From the NCBI GenBank assembly GCA_028023455.1, contig JAQFVV010006200.1, positions 7,285,506 through 7,349,505 of the forward strand: a stretch of 64,000 nucleotides of DNA, given 5' to 3'. The stretch comes from Epiperipatus broadwayi (Eukaryota > Onychophora > Udeonychophora > Euonychophora > Peripatidae). The position numbers and the translations under genes were made by a program. The notes beneath the pieces were generated by a model. That model was not told the origin of the DNA. It did not search any database and saw only the letters and a list, made by a program, of their open reading frames with translations. This document shows, one piece after another, positions 45,741 to 58,849 of this stretch (positions are counted from its first letter, which is position 1; the number at the start of each line of letters is the position of its first letter).

Positions 45741-46152
45741 CATATTTTATTCCTTTATAATATTCAAATTATAACATGAAATTTGTAAAATCTAACCCAA
45801 GATAATGTACTTAAAATGTTAAATAAATCTGACATCAAATCAGATTCTTCATATTTTAGAGATCTCAGTTTTCTGCAAGAATAAGGCCCTTCTACATTTT
45901 GGCTAATGAAATAGCAATAATATATGAATTTTTCATATGTAAAAGAGAGTTTCATACTTTTTCTTTACACATCAATTTTTTTTCAAAAGGGCACATGTGG
46001 TAATGTAGATATATATTTTAAACTTAATATATTATAATAATGAATATTAGTAATACTTTCTTATAATACTGTTGTGTCTATTTTATAATGCAAGTGTGAA
46101 AAATAGTTTCCTTCCACAATATTTTATGTGTGTATAAATTGTTATATTATCA
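45741..46152. other. AT-rich stretch without a gene
   Basis: Nothing was recognised. Confidence 0.5.
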
Positions 46153-47187
46153 AATACACCTCGGTCTCTTTTTACGTGGACTTATTTAACACGATTTTGA
46201 AGTTGCGCAATTTGTGTTTCACCGGAAGTCAATCTCCGATATTGTGCTATTACTTTAAATAATAAATTTTGCGCACTTACATTATATTGAAAGTAATAGC
46301 ACATTATTGGAATTCGACTTTCAACTTAGTAATTTCAATATTTTCAGTGCTTTATAATAGTAAGATTTTATGCAATAATGAAATTAAAATCATGATTTCC
46401 ACATTTTATGTATACACACATTAAATTTTACAAGATTATAATGTAAATTTGTTCAAACATTGTGCATTTTAAATCACATTCTGTTTCTTTTTTAAAAAGA
46501 ATGTAATTAATTATTAATCATTTTGTCGTAAGTTTATTTTTAAAAGGGATAATAGCAGTGGCACATTAAATTTGACAATTAAAAATTAAAACTGATTTTT
46601 GTAATTAACAATTAAAAATTACTTCGCGACTTGAAATAATGTGATGTGAAATTTGATTTTTAAATGTATTGAAAAAAATAAATTTTATTTTTTTTTTTTT
46701 TTTTAATTAAATTTTTCTAAAAATTTTAATAATATTTTATTATTATAATTTAATTTATAAACAAATAATTAAATCATAAAATCAAATTTAATTTTATTAA
46801 TATATATACAAAAAAACATAACACAAAATGAGATAAACAAATGTGTTTGGCAAATAGCGATAATAATTAAAACGGTATAAAAAAATTACCGTACTGTAAA
46901 TTATGCATAAAAATATATTATTTTGAATAAAACTAAATGTTATAGTTAAAAAAAGTTTGTCTTGTATCAATTTTTTTCAAATTTGAAATTTTTTATTAGT
47001 CATATTTTATTTCCTTATTTTTTTTGCACGAATTTTAAAGTAATTTTGCTTTTATGCGAATTTTGAAAAATCACAGACCACATCCTCCCTTTTTCAATGT
47101 AAGTTGTGTCTATTTTTGCGCAATTTTGTTTGCGTGTGTTTTCTGAGGAACCTATCTATCGCGTAAAATGAGACCCAGGTGTATACT
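46153..47187. mobile_element. non-autonomous DNA-transposon-like element with TIRs
   Basis: Imperfect terminal inverted repeats of about 27 bp bound a 1.0-kb segment: left ATACACCTCGGTCTCTTTTT at about 46,153 and right (reversed) ATACACCTGGGTCTCATTTT ending at about 47,187. The ends are CACCT...AGGTG flanked by TA, which may be the target duplication. A sub-terminal hairpin lies at 46,236-46,303 (GTGCTATTACTTT with its complement). The element is richer in CG dinucleotides than its surroundings. No transposase is encoded, so it depends on one elsewhere; the superfamily cannot be assigned. Confidence 0.6.
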
Positions 47188-47699
47188 AATTAATATGGTT
47201 TGATAACATGGGTATTTGAAAATGAAACATATTTTTCTTCCTTTTTCTGTATAATATAAATTTGTATAAGTAATATGCTAATTTAAAAATCAGGTTTGCA
47301 ATAAGATCAATTCCTAAATCCAGACACAGTCAATAAATGTTGGCTTATTTTAAGAATAAGCTCTAAATATAGATAGACTAACTATGATTTTAAAACATTT
47401 TATTGATGGGTGAGTGTAAATCTATTTCATAGTATATGTGTGAAGGATAGTTTTCTTCCACAATATTTCATATATGTATAAAACATTTTATGATCAATTA
47501 TTATACATATATATTGTACTGCTGCTATCTTAGCTCTACATATTCATAATCTTTTGTCTAAAAATTATTATAATAAAATTTTCATAGATAATGTAAAGGT
47601 TTCAAAATTAATTGTAAAAAAAAAAAAATCATTATAACTAAAACAAGTTTCGTAAAAAAAAAAATGAATGAAGGTTTAAATAAATAATATGTAAGTCAG
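47188..47699. other. AT-rich stretch without a gene
   Basis: Nothing was recognised. Confidence 0.5.
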
Positions 47700-49318
47700 A
47701 ATAAGTTTGAAAAAATTGTTGTTTATAAAAGTTTAGAATATTTAAAAAAAAAAAGAAAGAAAATACAGTTAGCCAAGGGGAAAATTAAACCCTGCATCAT
47801 TCATAAAGTTTTACGAATTAATTTAAGAGTAATTTGGTGGAGAGAATTTAACTTAAAAAAGTTAAAACTATGAAAGTTTAAAAATAAATCTTTTACATGA
47901 AATTAAAATACTCTCTTTTCATTTAATTTAAAAGAAAAGAAAATATATGTGTGCATAAATAATGAGTTGATTTTAAAAATACAATAAAATATGGTAAAAT
48001 GTGTGCATGTTAAAAATAAAATAAAATATGAAAGTTAAATATAAAATTATAAAAAGAAAGCTCATAATTGGAGTTAAAAAATTCCCAAAGATTGCATATA
48101 ATGATAAGCTACTTAGGAATGGGATTAGCAATGGCTAGTAATTAACTAATTAAAATCTATAAACAACAGAACTAATTAAATTGCATCTTATCAAAATTTG
48201 ATCTACAAAAGCAGTGTATTAAAAAAATTTAACTTAAAAGATAAGAACAAAATCATCACATAAATAGGGCCAAAAAATTCATCAATCATTCACATATCTA
48301 GAGTCAATAATCTATTAGACTTATTTTTAATGAATATAATGATGTGTTGAGCAGTTGTTGGAGCATACGACCAGATTTCAGCCTCAGTCCAACAGAACAT
48401 CAGCAGTCTGCCAGATAGGATCAATGCCTGCATAATGATTTGAAACTGCCAAGAATGTCTAACTGTCTGAAGTAAGAAATAGCTCAGAATCACAATCATC
48501 AGGACCACATCAGAAGCCTAATATTCAACTGGTTGGTAAAACACACATGCAGCAGCAAAAAACAAGAAGTCATAATGTTAAAATCCTATAGGTAATAACA
48601 TTTTCTTATTCCAATTCCTGATGTTAATTAAAGTAGCCATTGCAATCTTTGAATATTTCCATGAGCCAGCATAAAATGAACTATTTATGTGTAGGTTTAG
48701 TGTAATAAACAGATGTTGATAGAATTTTCTTAAACGTACAAATAACTTATAATAAAATATATATGCATGTTTTAATGCTTTGTACTTATTTTAATGCTTT
48801 ATGTTTATATTATATTACTATTATGTGTTTCGTTAATAATATGTATGCCCTAAATATTATAAAATTATTGTTTATATTAATTAGAAATTTATAATTAGCT
48901 TACAATTATAGTAAATGTCTTAGTTAAAATAAAGTATTTGTTTATCAATTACTGTAGGTCAATTCTTTAATTATAGCACTAAGAACAACTTAGAAGAGAA
49001 GTTATATAAGCAGTTTATTGCTATATTGTTTTCCATTGAGCTAGTTGGGATTTCTTAGGCACTGAATTAGTTGCCGTTATTCAGGGCATGTTAACTATTC
49101 CTGGAAGTTAGCTGGCACCTGAAATTTACTTCAAAACAAAAAAGTGCTTTGAATGACAGGTGTTGAATTCAGCAGTTGAGAAGATCTGTGCCCTGGAAAG
49201 GTAGTTGTGGTTATATATTTTATATAGCTTCAGCCTGGTCATAGGTACCACCTGGGTATTTTGCTTCTCTGCCTAAGGGACTGGTGTGGTGCAATAAATA
49301 AATTGCAGCTAGAGTACA
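47700..49318 (+). repeat. long unclassified interspersed repeat, copy 2
   Basis: This is the partner of 24,560-25,760, collinear and in the same orientation, about 400 bp longer through internal indels (mainly 48,540-48,960). The better conserved parts are 48,330-48,500 and 49,060-49,270. No coding motif was found. Confidence 0.6.
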
Positions 49319-49453
49319 TAGAATTTATAATTTATAATAAATAATTTGTAATATTGTCATATTTCTATAAAGACAACAATTTATCTTACAATTTGTCAAC
49401 AATTTGTTTATAATGTTTTCACAATTTTGTTTTATTAAAGAGTAAAAAAAACA

Positions 49454-49540
49454 AGCATTGGTGGTCGAGAAATCAGTACAGCAGTTGTCCTGGGTTAGCA
49501 GGTTTGCTTCCTGGCTGATGCTATGACACATGAAAAAAAA
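49454..49540 (+). mobile_element. tRNA-derived SINE, second copy
   Basis: This starts GCATTGGTGG and keeps GTTGTCC, GGGTTAGCAGGTTTGCTTCC and the tail GCTATGACACATG plus A-run of the 16.9-kb copy. About 15 bases around the anticodon arm are deleted, so it is not a functional tRNA. Confidence 0.6.
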
Positions 49541-49604
49541 TTTATTATTCTATATATATATTTTTCTATTCGATCTAACCTCACCTAGTTCAATATATAT
49601 ATAT

Positions 49605-49790
49605 ATATGCAAATTTATAAATAAATATTTAAAAATACAGTATTTAAAATATTATAAAAAATATATGTGTGATAGTTGACAAAGCTACAAGTTAGTTGAA
49701 AGCGCTCCTAAGTGATGGTTATACATATATTTTTTATAAGATTTTAAATACTGTATTTTTAAATATTTATTTATAAATTTGCGTATATTA
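49605..49790. repeat. foldback repeat
   Basis: Arms of about 65 bp (about 49,605-49,670 and 49,722-49,790) share TTTATAAATAAATATTTAAA and its complement, around a loop of about 50 bp. A MITE is plausible; no target duplication was seen. Confidence 0.6.
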
Positions 49791-49814
49791 TTTTGAAGAA
49801 ATACAGACATCGAT

Positions 49815-49820
<6 letters not shown>

Positions 49821-49846
<26 letters not shown>

Positions 49847-49847
49847 A
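49821..49847. repeat. (TA)n microsatellite
   Basis: About 13 TA units lie immediately before the 3' end of the second LINE copy. Confidence 0.9.
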
Positions 49848-50855
49848 TGTACCCTTACCAAAAGAAAATTAATCTAAACTAAAGAATCCAGCTAACTAGG
49901 TTATAACAATATTGAACTACAGTTATGTTATATAAACAATAACTATCAAGACAATTAACATTAAGACTAACTCAAGATACATTGCTAATATACAGTATCT
50001 AATAAAGCAATATTTTTCAATAATTAAATATAAAAAAACTTATTAAAATAAAATATCATAATACTTAGGTTCATAATAAATAGAGTTCCAACTATAATAC
50101 TCAATATATTCATTTCAATAAATTCGATTTATGACTAGCTCATTATTATAGACAAATATGGTTCTATCAAAAATAACAAATATAATTATGAAACTTTTAC
50201 ATGAGACATTCAATAAGGTAAACTGGCTTAAACATTGAAGATATATCCCTAAAGATATATTCCCAATAGCATAAAAATATAACTCCACCAAATTCACATA
50301 ACAAAACTACCATGTAATACTCTCATGTCTTAAAACACACACATAATAATCCTAAAATATGATTTATAAATTTATTACAGAAATAACAATAAATGATTTA
50401 ATATTCCTTTAATAAAAATACTAATTGGACATTTAACATTAATTAATAATTTCTTACTGATCGTTTTTCAATAAAAAATTTACAATTCTCCAAAATAATC
50501 ATAATAATCTCAGATTCATTTCTAACAAACTAATAACAAAATAAATTAATTAATTAACACCTTTTAATTAAATATGATGAGGAATTTTACATGATATCTA
50601 ACTACTCTTTCAAAATAATACAACAATAAGCTACTAAGTTTACTTAATGACTCTCAACATTAAATCTATTTAATAAAAGTTTAGCAATAAAACATGAATA
50701 ACATAATAAATTTTTAATTAAACATTGTACATTTTTATCTTTATTTAAGGAGGCATTTTTAAAAATATAATGTATTTTAATGTTGTGGGAATATCAAGTA
50801 TCTCTCATTGGTGTATCAATTTAAAAATAATTACCAATGATCTCTTATTTTCTAT

Positions 50856-50936
<81 letters not shown>

Positions 50937-50955
50937 GATGATGATGATGATGATG

Positions 50956-51010
<55 letters not shown>
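49848..51010 (-). mobile_element. 3' end of the 10-kb CR1/Jockey-like LINE family, copy 2
   Basis: From 49,848 to about 50,170 the sequence aligns with 10,105-10,400 (AATCCAGCTAACT, TATCTAATAAA, ACTTAGGTTCATAATAAAT, AACTATAATACT). Beyond that, similarity fades, but both copies contain long AAT/GAT tracts on the 5' side. No coding part is recognisable. Confidence 0.6.
50858..51010. repeat. (AAT)n(GAT)n(AAT)n microsatellite
   Basis: About 26 AAT units, then seven GAT units, then about 17 AAT units. Open frames crossing it are artefacts of the repeat. Confidence 0.95.
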
Positions 51011-51012
<2 letters not shown>

Positions 51013-54000
51013 TCTTTGTTAATTAATCAACTACAATAGAAATAATGTCTAAGTAACCTTTAGGAATCATGTGACAAATAAGTAAATAAAATATCAAATA
51101 AGCAACACATAGATAAATCACAACTCAATTAGAATATAAGTTTCAAAAACAGTTAAATTTATTTATAATTAACAATATCATACTATTACATAAGGTTATA
51201 ACATAATATATATATATATATATACACACACAAAAAAAATAATATAAGAATTGGCATTACTTAACATTAAAAAATGTATATATTTAGAATAAATTTTACC
51301 AATAAATGACAAGAAATAAAATAAGATAGCTTTCACTCCAGCCATTTCAAATGAAATAAAAACTTAAACAGTAATAACAATATATAATCCTCATTCAGTA
51401 AAAATAATATTCTATTATTTTGTGTTGGGAACAGTTACAATAAATTTCTCTATTTCTAAAAAAACTTAGTATTACATTTATACTGTTACAAAATATACTT
51501 CTTATTATATAAAGCATCAATATAAGTTTATATTTAAAATACACTTCTTAAAATTCAATGAATAAAATATAAAAAGAAAAATTATCAAATACTTTCTTTG
51601 CAGTTTAGCAAAGTATCATTCTGATATTTGAAAATCAGGAAATTTTAAATAAAAATATGAATATCTCCCTCTATACAAAATTAACTATTCATGCAAAATA
51701 CTTAAGAGATAATTTCATAAATATTTGTAACTTAAATGGGTTTGAATTATTTATAATAAAATTTAAAGAACTATCCATAAATTATATTGCTTTATATGTG
51801 CATTTCTTGTGTTTTTATACTCTTACATTCATCATATCTTCCAAAATAATTTTCACTATTCTCATTCTCCAATTTAAATATGCATTGTTTGATCTAAGTG
51901 ATCTCTAATACTTGTATGAATGTCAATTTTTCCTCTCTTATGTTATATACTATGACAATAATCAAACATCTCAACATCATTTATGAAAGAAATTTCTATA
52001 TACTTCATCTTGCCTTCTCACAAATTATCAACTTCAAATGATTTAGTCATTACTTTACCAACTTATAAAACTATGCTCTATGATGATTTCTGCAGTGATA
52101 GATAGCAATTAGAGTGTAGTGTATGGAATAATAATAAGAATAACTCAGACAAATAAGATAATATTATCATGGATACAGTGCAAAATTATAATAGGTCTGT
52201 ATTCATTGGACACCTGAGATTCAAGTCATGGCTCTCTTATAACACTTATTGACAATAAGGAAATGCAACTTTCTATGAAAAATTATATACAGCCTTATGT
52301 TATCCATATATTTTAGTAACTTTAAAGTATGAAAATCTAGTCCACATACAGTAAATTTCAACATATCCCTAACCCCTAAGATTTCATATGAATATTACTC
52401 TCCTGACCACCATCCTAAATCTTCCACACTGAATAACACACTTAACATTGTAAAATATACAAACTGCATTGTAAAATAATTTCCAAAACACAATATTCAA
52501 GAAACAACAAAGATCTAAATTCATTTCAAAATGTTTTATTAAAAATTTTCATGCACAAATAATCTTGATAGACATACATCGGTACTATACATTTATTTAT
52601 TTATAATTATATAATTTAGAGATCAGTATTATGTCTTATTATGTACTTTAACAGATAACATTCACAAAGATAAAACATTAATAAATTAAAGATATCTAAT
52701 GTATGCATATTCAAGCATTCACATTAAATAAATATTTTAAATATCCTTGGATGTTTTCAAAACATTCATCCACATTCATCAATTTTTTTATAAAAAAATA
52801 TACACAATGATAATTTTTATCAATGGTTCATTCCACTGTTTAATATTAAATTCAAGCAATATGAAATATTAATTTAACCTTTTGAGTGGCTGTTATGTTA
52901 TTGGACAAGTGAGGTAAAAAAGTCAACTTTTAATTGGCCAAGACAAACAAACAACTGTCAAAATGTATTATTTTAATATTAAATATTAATTAAATTCACT
53001 TTAGATTTGTTTGTAAAAAGTATATTAATAATTTGTCAGGTTATGAAAGTCAACGAAAGTTTTTTCAAAAATAAATTTCTATTTATTTATTATAAAAATA
53101 TTTGATAGTGGCAAATTTAAAAGCAAAAATTAGTAATGAATTAAAAAGTTACTGACGCAAATTTTTTTTTCAGTTTTACATTACGAAAAAGTAAATATTT
53201 TTTTTGCTAAAATCTTAAATATTTTTACTAAAATCTTAAATATTTTTTTAAATAATTTTATTTTTAGCATTATTTACTTAAATAATTTATAATTTCTCAA
53301 AAAATACTTTTATAATGGTCTAAAACATTTATTTATCATTTTTGAATTGAAAATCTTAGTGTTTTTCTTTGATTAGGCAGTTTCTTTGTCCTTACCAGCC
53401 AATCAGAATGTCTTTGATGGCTGAGAGCCAATCACTGACAAGCTTCCTTCTTTGTAAAGCTTTACCGGCAGTTTTATTGATTTTTTACTTGTAAAATAAT
53501 TCAAGAGAGGGCAGCATCTTACAGAACTTTTAAAAACCTAGCTAATGAGTCTATAATGTCTATCTTAGCATTAAAAATGATGGAATTAGAGTGATGTCAA
53601 TCATCCACGAAACCTCTCATAAGAATCAGGCTAAAGATTAAAATACTAATTAAGATATATCATTTTTTAAAAAAAAAAATTATCAAACAAAATATAATGT
53701 AAATAATAAAAACAAATTATCAATGATTTCAACTATTATTAAGATTATTTATGGAGATCCACTTCTTGGACCATACATTCAAAAAAACCAGTTATGATTT
53801 ATTTATTTAGAAAATTATTTTCTGAATATCCTTTTTTATTATTTAACATTCTAATAATAATAAAATTAATTTATTTTAAGATTAAATTTAAAATATAATA
53901 ACAAAAGGTTAGTTTTAAAATTTAAAAATATATAATATTCTAAATATTAACATTAGACTTAATATTTAAAAAATGATAAAGTTTTTAAGTTATGAAAATA

Positions 54001-55900
54001 TTTTTCTCTCTCCTCCTGCTTGTAAACAGAATGCTTGTCAGGAATCTTTCCATTGCCTAGTTATGGGTGGAAAGTTTTGTGCACAATCATATTCCTGTCT
54101 CAGTGTTATTTAAAGAAATATACAAGTGATAGTATAAAATCTTGTAAAATCTAATAAAATCCATGAAAAATATAAACTATTCTGTAAGATAAGATGTTTA
54201 GTTCAGTCCCTTCTGAAAAATTTATCCAGGCATATAATATCTTCATGGAGTAAATTCTAGGATTCATTTTATATAAAAATATTTCTTTTTCCTAAGTATG
54301 TAATTTCTGTTAGTTTTGGTCATCGTATATAACAGATATATTATAAAACTATAACACAAGTAAGATTGGTGTCTCCATCAGTAAAAAAAACATTAATAGT
54401 AAACATTATATAATATAAATTGTTTATTTAATACATTTATCAGAAGATATGTAGTTTATGAATTAAAATAAATATTTCTTTAAAAGATTTACTATTTTTA
54501 TTCTTTTAAACATGTGTCTTTTCACTAGATATTTTTCTTTTTCAGGTAAAATGGCAGCTATATCATTCAAATCAATAATTAACTGATATATTTATTTCAA
54601 AAAAGTTATTTTTAAAGTATATAATTTATTTATTCATTAATCAATAACAAAGTATAAAAGATACTCAAAAATCGTCTTCTTTAATTTGTCTTTAAATACA
54701 TCATTCATAAATGTATGTCCATTTAGATACTTCAAAGACAAATTAAATGTAAATTATTACTATCAGTTATATAATAAACAGTCATGTTATTATACCATAA
54801 AATATTTTAAATGCAGCTTTTTAAACTTAGATGCAGAATATTAACTTTTTTTCTTTCAAATTTAATAGTACAATAATGTTTAATAAATATCCAATTCCTC
54901 TTAATTGACTTTAATAAATTAATTTCATTGTAATATGATAAAGTTATTATAAATAAATATTCACTCACACAGACATACTTATAAAAATTTCAAAGTTCTT
55001 ACATAAATCTCCAGTCTTATTGTAGTATCTTCCTTGTCATTTGGTGTTCATTGTCCCAATATTTGAGTAACTAGTATCATGTTTGATAGAATTATTGAGA
55101 TCCTAAGCTAAGTTTTAAGAATAGTCTGACAGAGAAATTTGGTGTTTTAGTGAATCATTATTCAAAGTTATTCCAATTATATCTTTGAAAATACTTTTAA
55201 ATAAAAATAATAATAATTTAAAATCAATTACTACTGTCACAATAGAAAAAATAAAATAGCTATAAATTTTAAACTAAATTTCATTTTAAAATTTAAATCA
55301 GTCTTACACTGAATTTGAATTTGTCTTAATCAGTAAAAGTCTGTCTAGACTGACTTCAACTTCTTATTTTATCCTGGTCTTGATTCAATGATTCCATTGG
55401 TGAATGCTGCTTGTTAAAATCTGTTAATTTGCATAACTACATCAATATCATTTTTAAAATTAAGTTTTAAAACAATGAGTCATCAATTATTAAATATTAT
55501 CAAATTATTTAATACTTTAAATATTAAATATTTTTATCTAAAAATTAAATATCCTTATTAAAACAATTTTTTATATTTTAATGACCTAAAATTGATTCAA
55601 AATAAAATATTATACATAAATAAAATAATAATAATTTTAATTATTATTTTTTTAATATTATCTCTAGAATGAATATTTGTTACATTTTATTATGTATCAA
55701 ATTTTTGTTAACAAGCAAAAATTAAAGTTTTCTTTCCCTAACTTTTGAAACCTCACATATTTATACAATCACCTCTAACAATCTGATTACTTTTAGCACA
55801 TTCTAAACTAATATTAAATTAACTATCATTTAAATAATATTTTAAACAACAATAATTATCTTAAATATATAATATAAAATATTTATTGCTATAATTAACC

Positions 55901-55903
<3 letters not shown>
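51011..55903. other. AT-rich stretch without a gene
   Basis: A small (TA)n lies at 51,207-51,224. No protein motif, RNA gene or palindrome was recognised in this 4.9-kb stretch. Two CCAAT sequences at about 53,399 and 53,428 were noted and rejected as promoter evidence. Confidence 0.4.

Positions 55904-55984
<81 letters not shown>
55904..55984. repeat. (TA)n microsatellite
   Basis: About 38 TA units. Confidence 0.95.
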
Positions 55985-55987
<3 letters not shown>

Positions 55988-56501
55988 AATTTACTCCTTT
56001 GCATATTCTTAAAATATATGAACAAATTCACACAAAAAATCAAATGACTCCTCAGATGTGCATTTTATGCTGCACCCCAAAATCTGAAGTAGAAATTTTA
56101 TCTAAGCAAAAAAAAAAAGAAGTTGAGTTATTTTGTGTATGTTTGCTTAATTAAAAACAAATATTTTAATCTTTAACTGAAATTTAAAGTTTATATCTAG
56201 ATTAAGGATAATCTCTCATATAATAAATGATTAGTAATAATTATTAATATGTTTATCTGAAGTAGTCGATATCAAAATTATGTGTACAGAAAGTTTGACA
56301 CCTGTAAATCAAAATGAATGTGTTTATATATATTGTGCCTTTTCTATAGGTCAGAATCAGCTCATAACAGCAAATTATTAAAAAAATTTAAATTTAGAAT
56401 ATGTTCTCTTGATGTGTTAATTATATTGTATTAATAATATCTTAAAGATACAATTTGAAGTTAAATAAAATACATAATGCATAAAATTATAATGAATAAC
56501 C
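55985..56501. other. AT-rich stretch without a gene
   Basis: Nothing was recognised. Confidence 0.5.
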
Positions 56502-57295
56502 TTAAAACAGTTAAACAAGACATTTATTTTTTATATAGCATGATGTTTTATAATCTATAATATTAATAAGCCAATAAGCTAATACACATGCGCTTTGCAG
56601 ATGTCACTATATAAATGAATACTCCCACTTTTTCAAACCCAAGATAAAGTCTTTAAGAAAATATAGAATGAATCCACCTATATTTTCGACCCAACTGTAT
56701 ATGTATGAGCAAATCTGAAGTGTTTGAAATGAAGAGTGTGAAGTTATTAATTGATCACTTTAAATTACTTTTTTACTATGTAAATGAATGATGCCAATGA
56801 AATTTCTAGAATTTATGATACATCATTCTTATAATTAAACATATTTTCTTAAAGAATTTATCTTGGGTTTGAAAAAGTGAGAGTATTCATTTATATAGTG
56901 ACATCTGCAAAGCGCATGTATATTAGCTTATTGGCTTATTAATATTATAGATTATAAAACATCGCGCTATATAAAAAATAAATGTCTTGTTTATATATGT
57001 TTAATTATAAGAATGATGTATCGTAAATTCTAGAAATTTCATTGGCATTATTCATTTACATAGTAAAAAAGTAATTTAAAGTGGTCAATTAATAACTTCA
57101 CGCTCTTCATTTCAAACACTTCAGATTTGCCCATACAGATATGGTTGGGTTGAAAATATAGGTGGATTCATTCTATATTTTCTTAATGACTTTATCTTGG
57201 GTTTGAAAAAGTGGGAGTATTCATTTATATAGTGGCATCTGCAAAGTGCATGTGTATTAGCTTATTGGCTTATTAATATTATTAAAACAGTTAAA
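56502..57295. mobile_element. inverted partial-tandem element with 14-bp TSD
   Basis: The direct repeat TTAAAACAGTTAAA flanks the element (56,502-56,515 and 57,282-57,295). Three copies of an 84-bp block T (ending TTAGCTTATTGGCTTATT) occur at about 56,567-56,650 (inverted), 56,857-56,941 and 57,190-57,275. The remaining blocks A and B are arranged so that the plus strand reads A, T-inverted, B, T, A-inverted, B-inverted, T. This equals two partial-tandem monomers of about 335 bp joined head-to-head, the same plan as the 18-kb hammerhead element. No hammerhead or protein motif is recognisable. It shares its terminus with the element at 17.7 kb. Confidence 0.7.
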
Positions 57296-58849
57296 TAAAG
57301 CTAAAAATATTAATTACATATGGTTGGGAAAGCTGGCCATAATAAATAACGCAGCTATAAATATTTAAAAGTATGTTTAAAAAGTTCAATTTTAATAGTC
57401 TAAAACTTATATTTAAATAAATGTTATATTTATTTTTATAAATTATATTTAATAATTATAATTAATATCATATATTTTAAAAATAAGTTTTATGGTAGTG
57501 AAAGTTGTATTTAATTCTATATTTTCCAAATTATTCTTCCAAATTTTGTAATATTGTGTTATTTTATTTAATACAAAAGTGTAGCAATTTATTATTATTC
57601 CCAGACAGAAAATCGGATATTCTATCTTGGATATTAGTCATGTGACTATAATATGTGTTTATACACACATGCTTGCTAGTGTTTAGATTAGTAAAGTTCA
57701 AAATATTTTAAAATTGCATTATAGAATTGGATATAATTATTACCTATCACAGAAGCAAATATTAAATTAGTCGTATTAAATGTTTTAAATAATGTTATAA
57801 CATGAAGACAGCTAATCAAAGTTAAATATTTTGTTTTAAAATAAAACAGATAAATTAAATATTAAAGGTGGGACAAATTTATTAAATATTGTTTTTAAAA
57901 GTTGTTTAAAGGTACTTAATTGATTTAGTAAAGTAATAATTGATTCAAGATTAATATTTTAAAATAATATTTTTAAAGTTATAATATGTTATATTTTATT
58001 TTTTAAAATTTAATTGTGTAAGAATGTAACATTATGCAAATTCGGTATCAAATGAAAAGTAAAAATCAACCAATAGAATGAGATATTTTCTAAGATATAA
58101 ATACCATTGCATGGGGGGTATTAGGCAGTGATTAAAAAGGTGATTAAAATGTGTTGGTCATCGATGTAATAGTAATTTTAAAATTTTATTATTTTAGTCA
58201 ATTTTTTAGTGCTCTCAAAACTAATAGGACATTTATTTAAAAGTATTTGCAAAGAGAGTGTAAAATAAATATATTTAGTAACTTCATTTTAATATGCATT
58301 GCTAATTTTAAAGTCTTTTTACCAGGAGTATTCATCAGAAACTTAATATAACTTCACAATAAAAATATGAAAATGCCAATAATTAAAATGTATTTAATGG
58401 AAATTTTAAAGATAAATATAATAATTGTGAATATAATATTAATAATATTAGCCAAGAGGACTATTCCAGTGAATAAATTATTTTTATGGACATTGTACAT
58501 GAAGCTTAATAGAAAAGCTATTTGCTGACTAAAAGAGGAGTACACATTATTTTATATAACAGCAAGATAGTCTTGTCCAAGATTAATAGGTAAAATAACA
58601 AGTATATTTTATAATAATTTTATGGAAACAATGCTATAGAAATAAATGTTATATCCTTTTTGAAGGAAACATTATAAAATTTTCAAGAAATTATCTTAAG
58701 TAAAGACTAAAGAAAATATTTACAAAAGCATATGTTATAAAAACCTGAGGTATATAAGGTTATATGCCTTTTATTAAAATTGTTTAAAAAACTGAATTTT
58801 AAGACAAGAATGGAACCGCTGAAAATAAGTAATGAATAGTGTGACAGTC
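57296..58849. other. AT-rich stretch without a gene
   Basis: Nothing was recognised. Confidence 0.45.

Noticed and set aside
50770-51039. 89-codon poly-isoleucine frame
   Set aside because: It is the translation of the (AAT)n(GAT)n microsatellite.
53395-53440. Two CCAAT boxes (CCAATCAG and CCAATCAC) 29 bp apart, possible promoter
   Set aside because: No TATA box, initiator context, coding region or CpG enrichment nearby; such octamers occur by chance.
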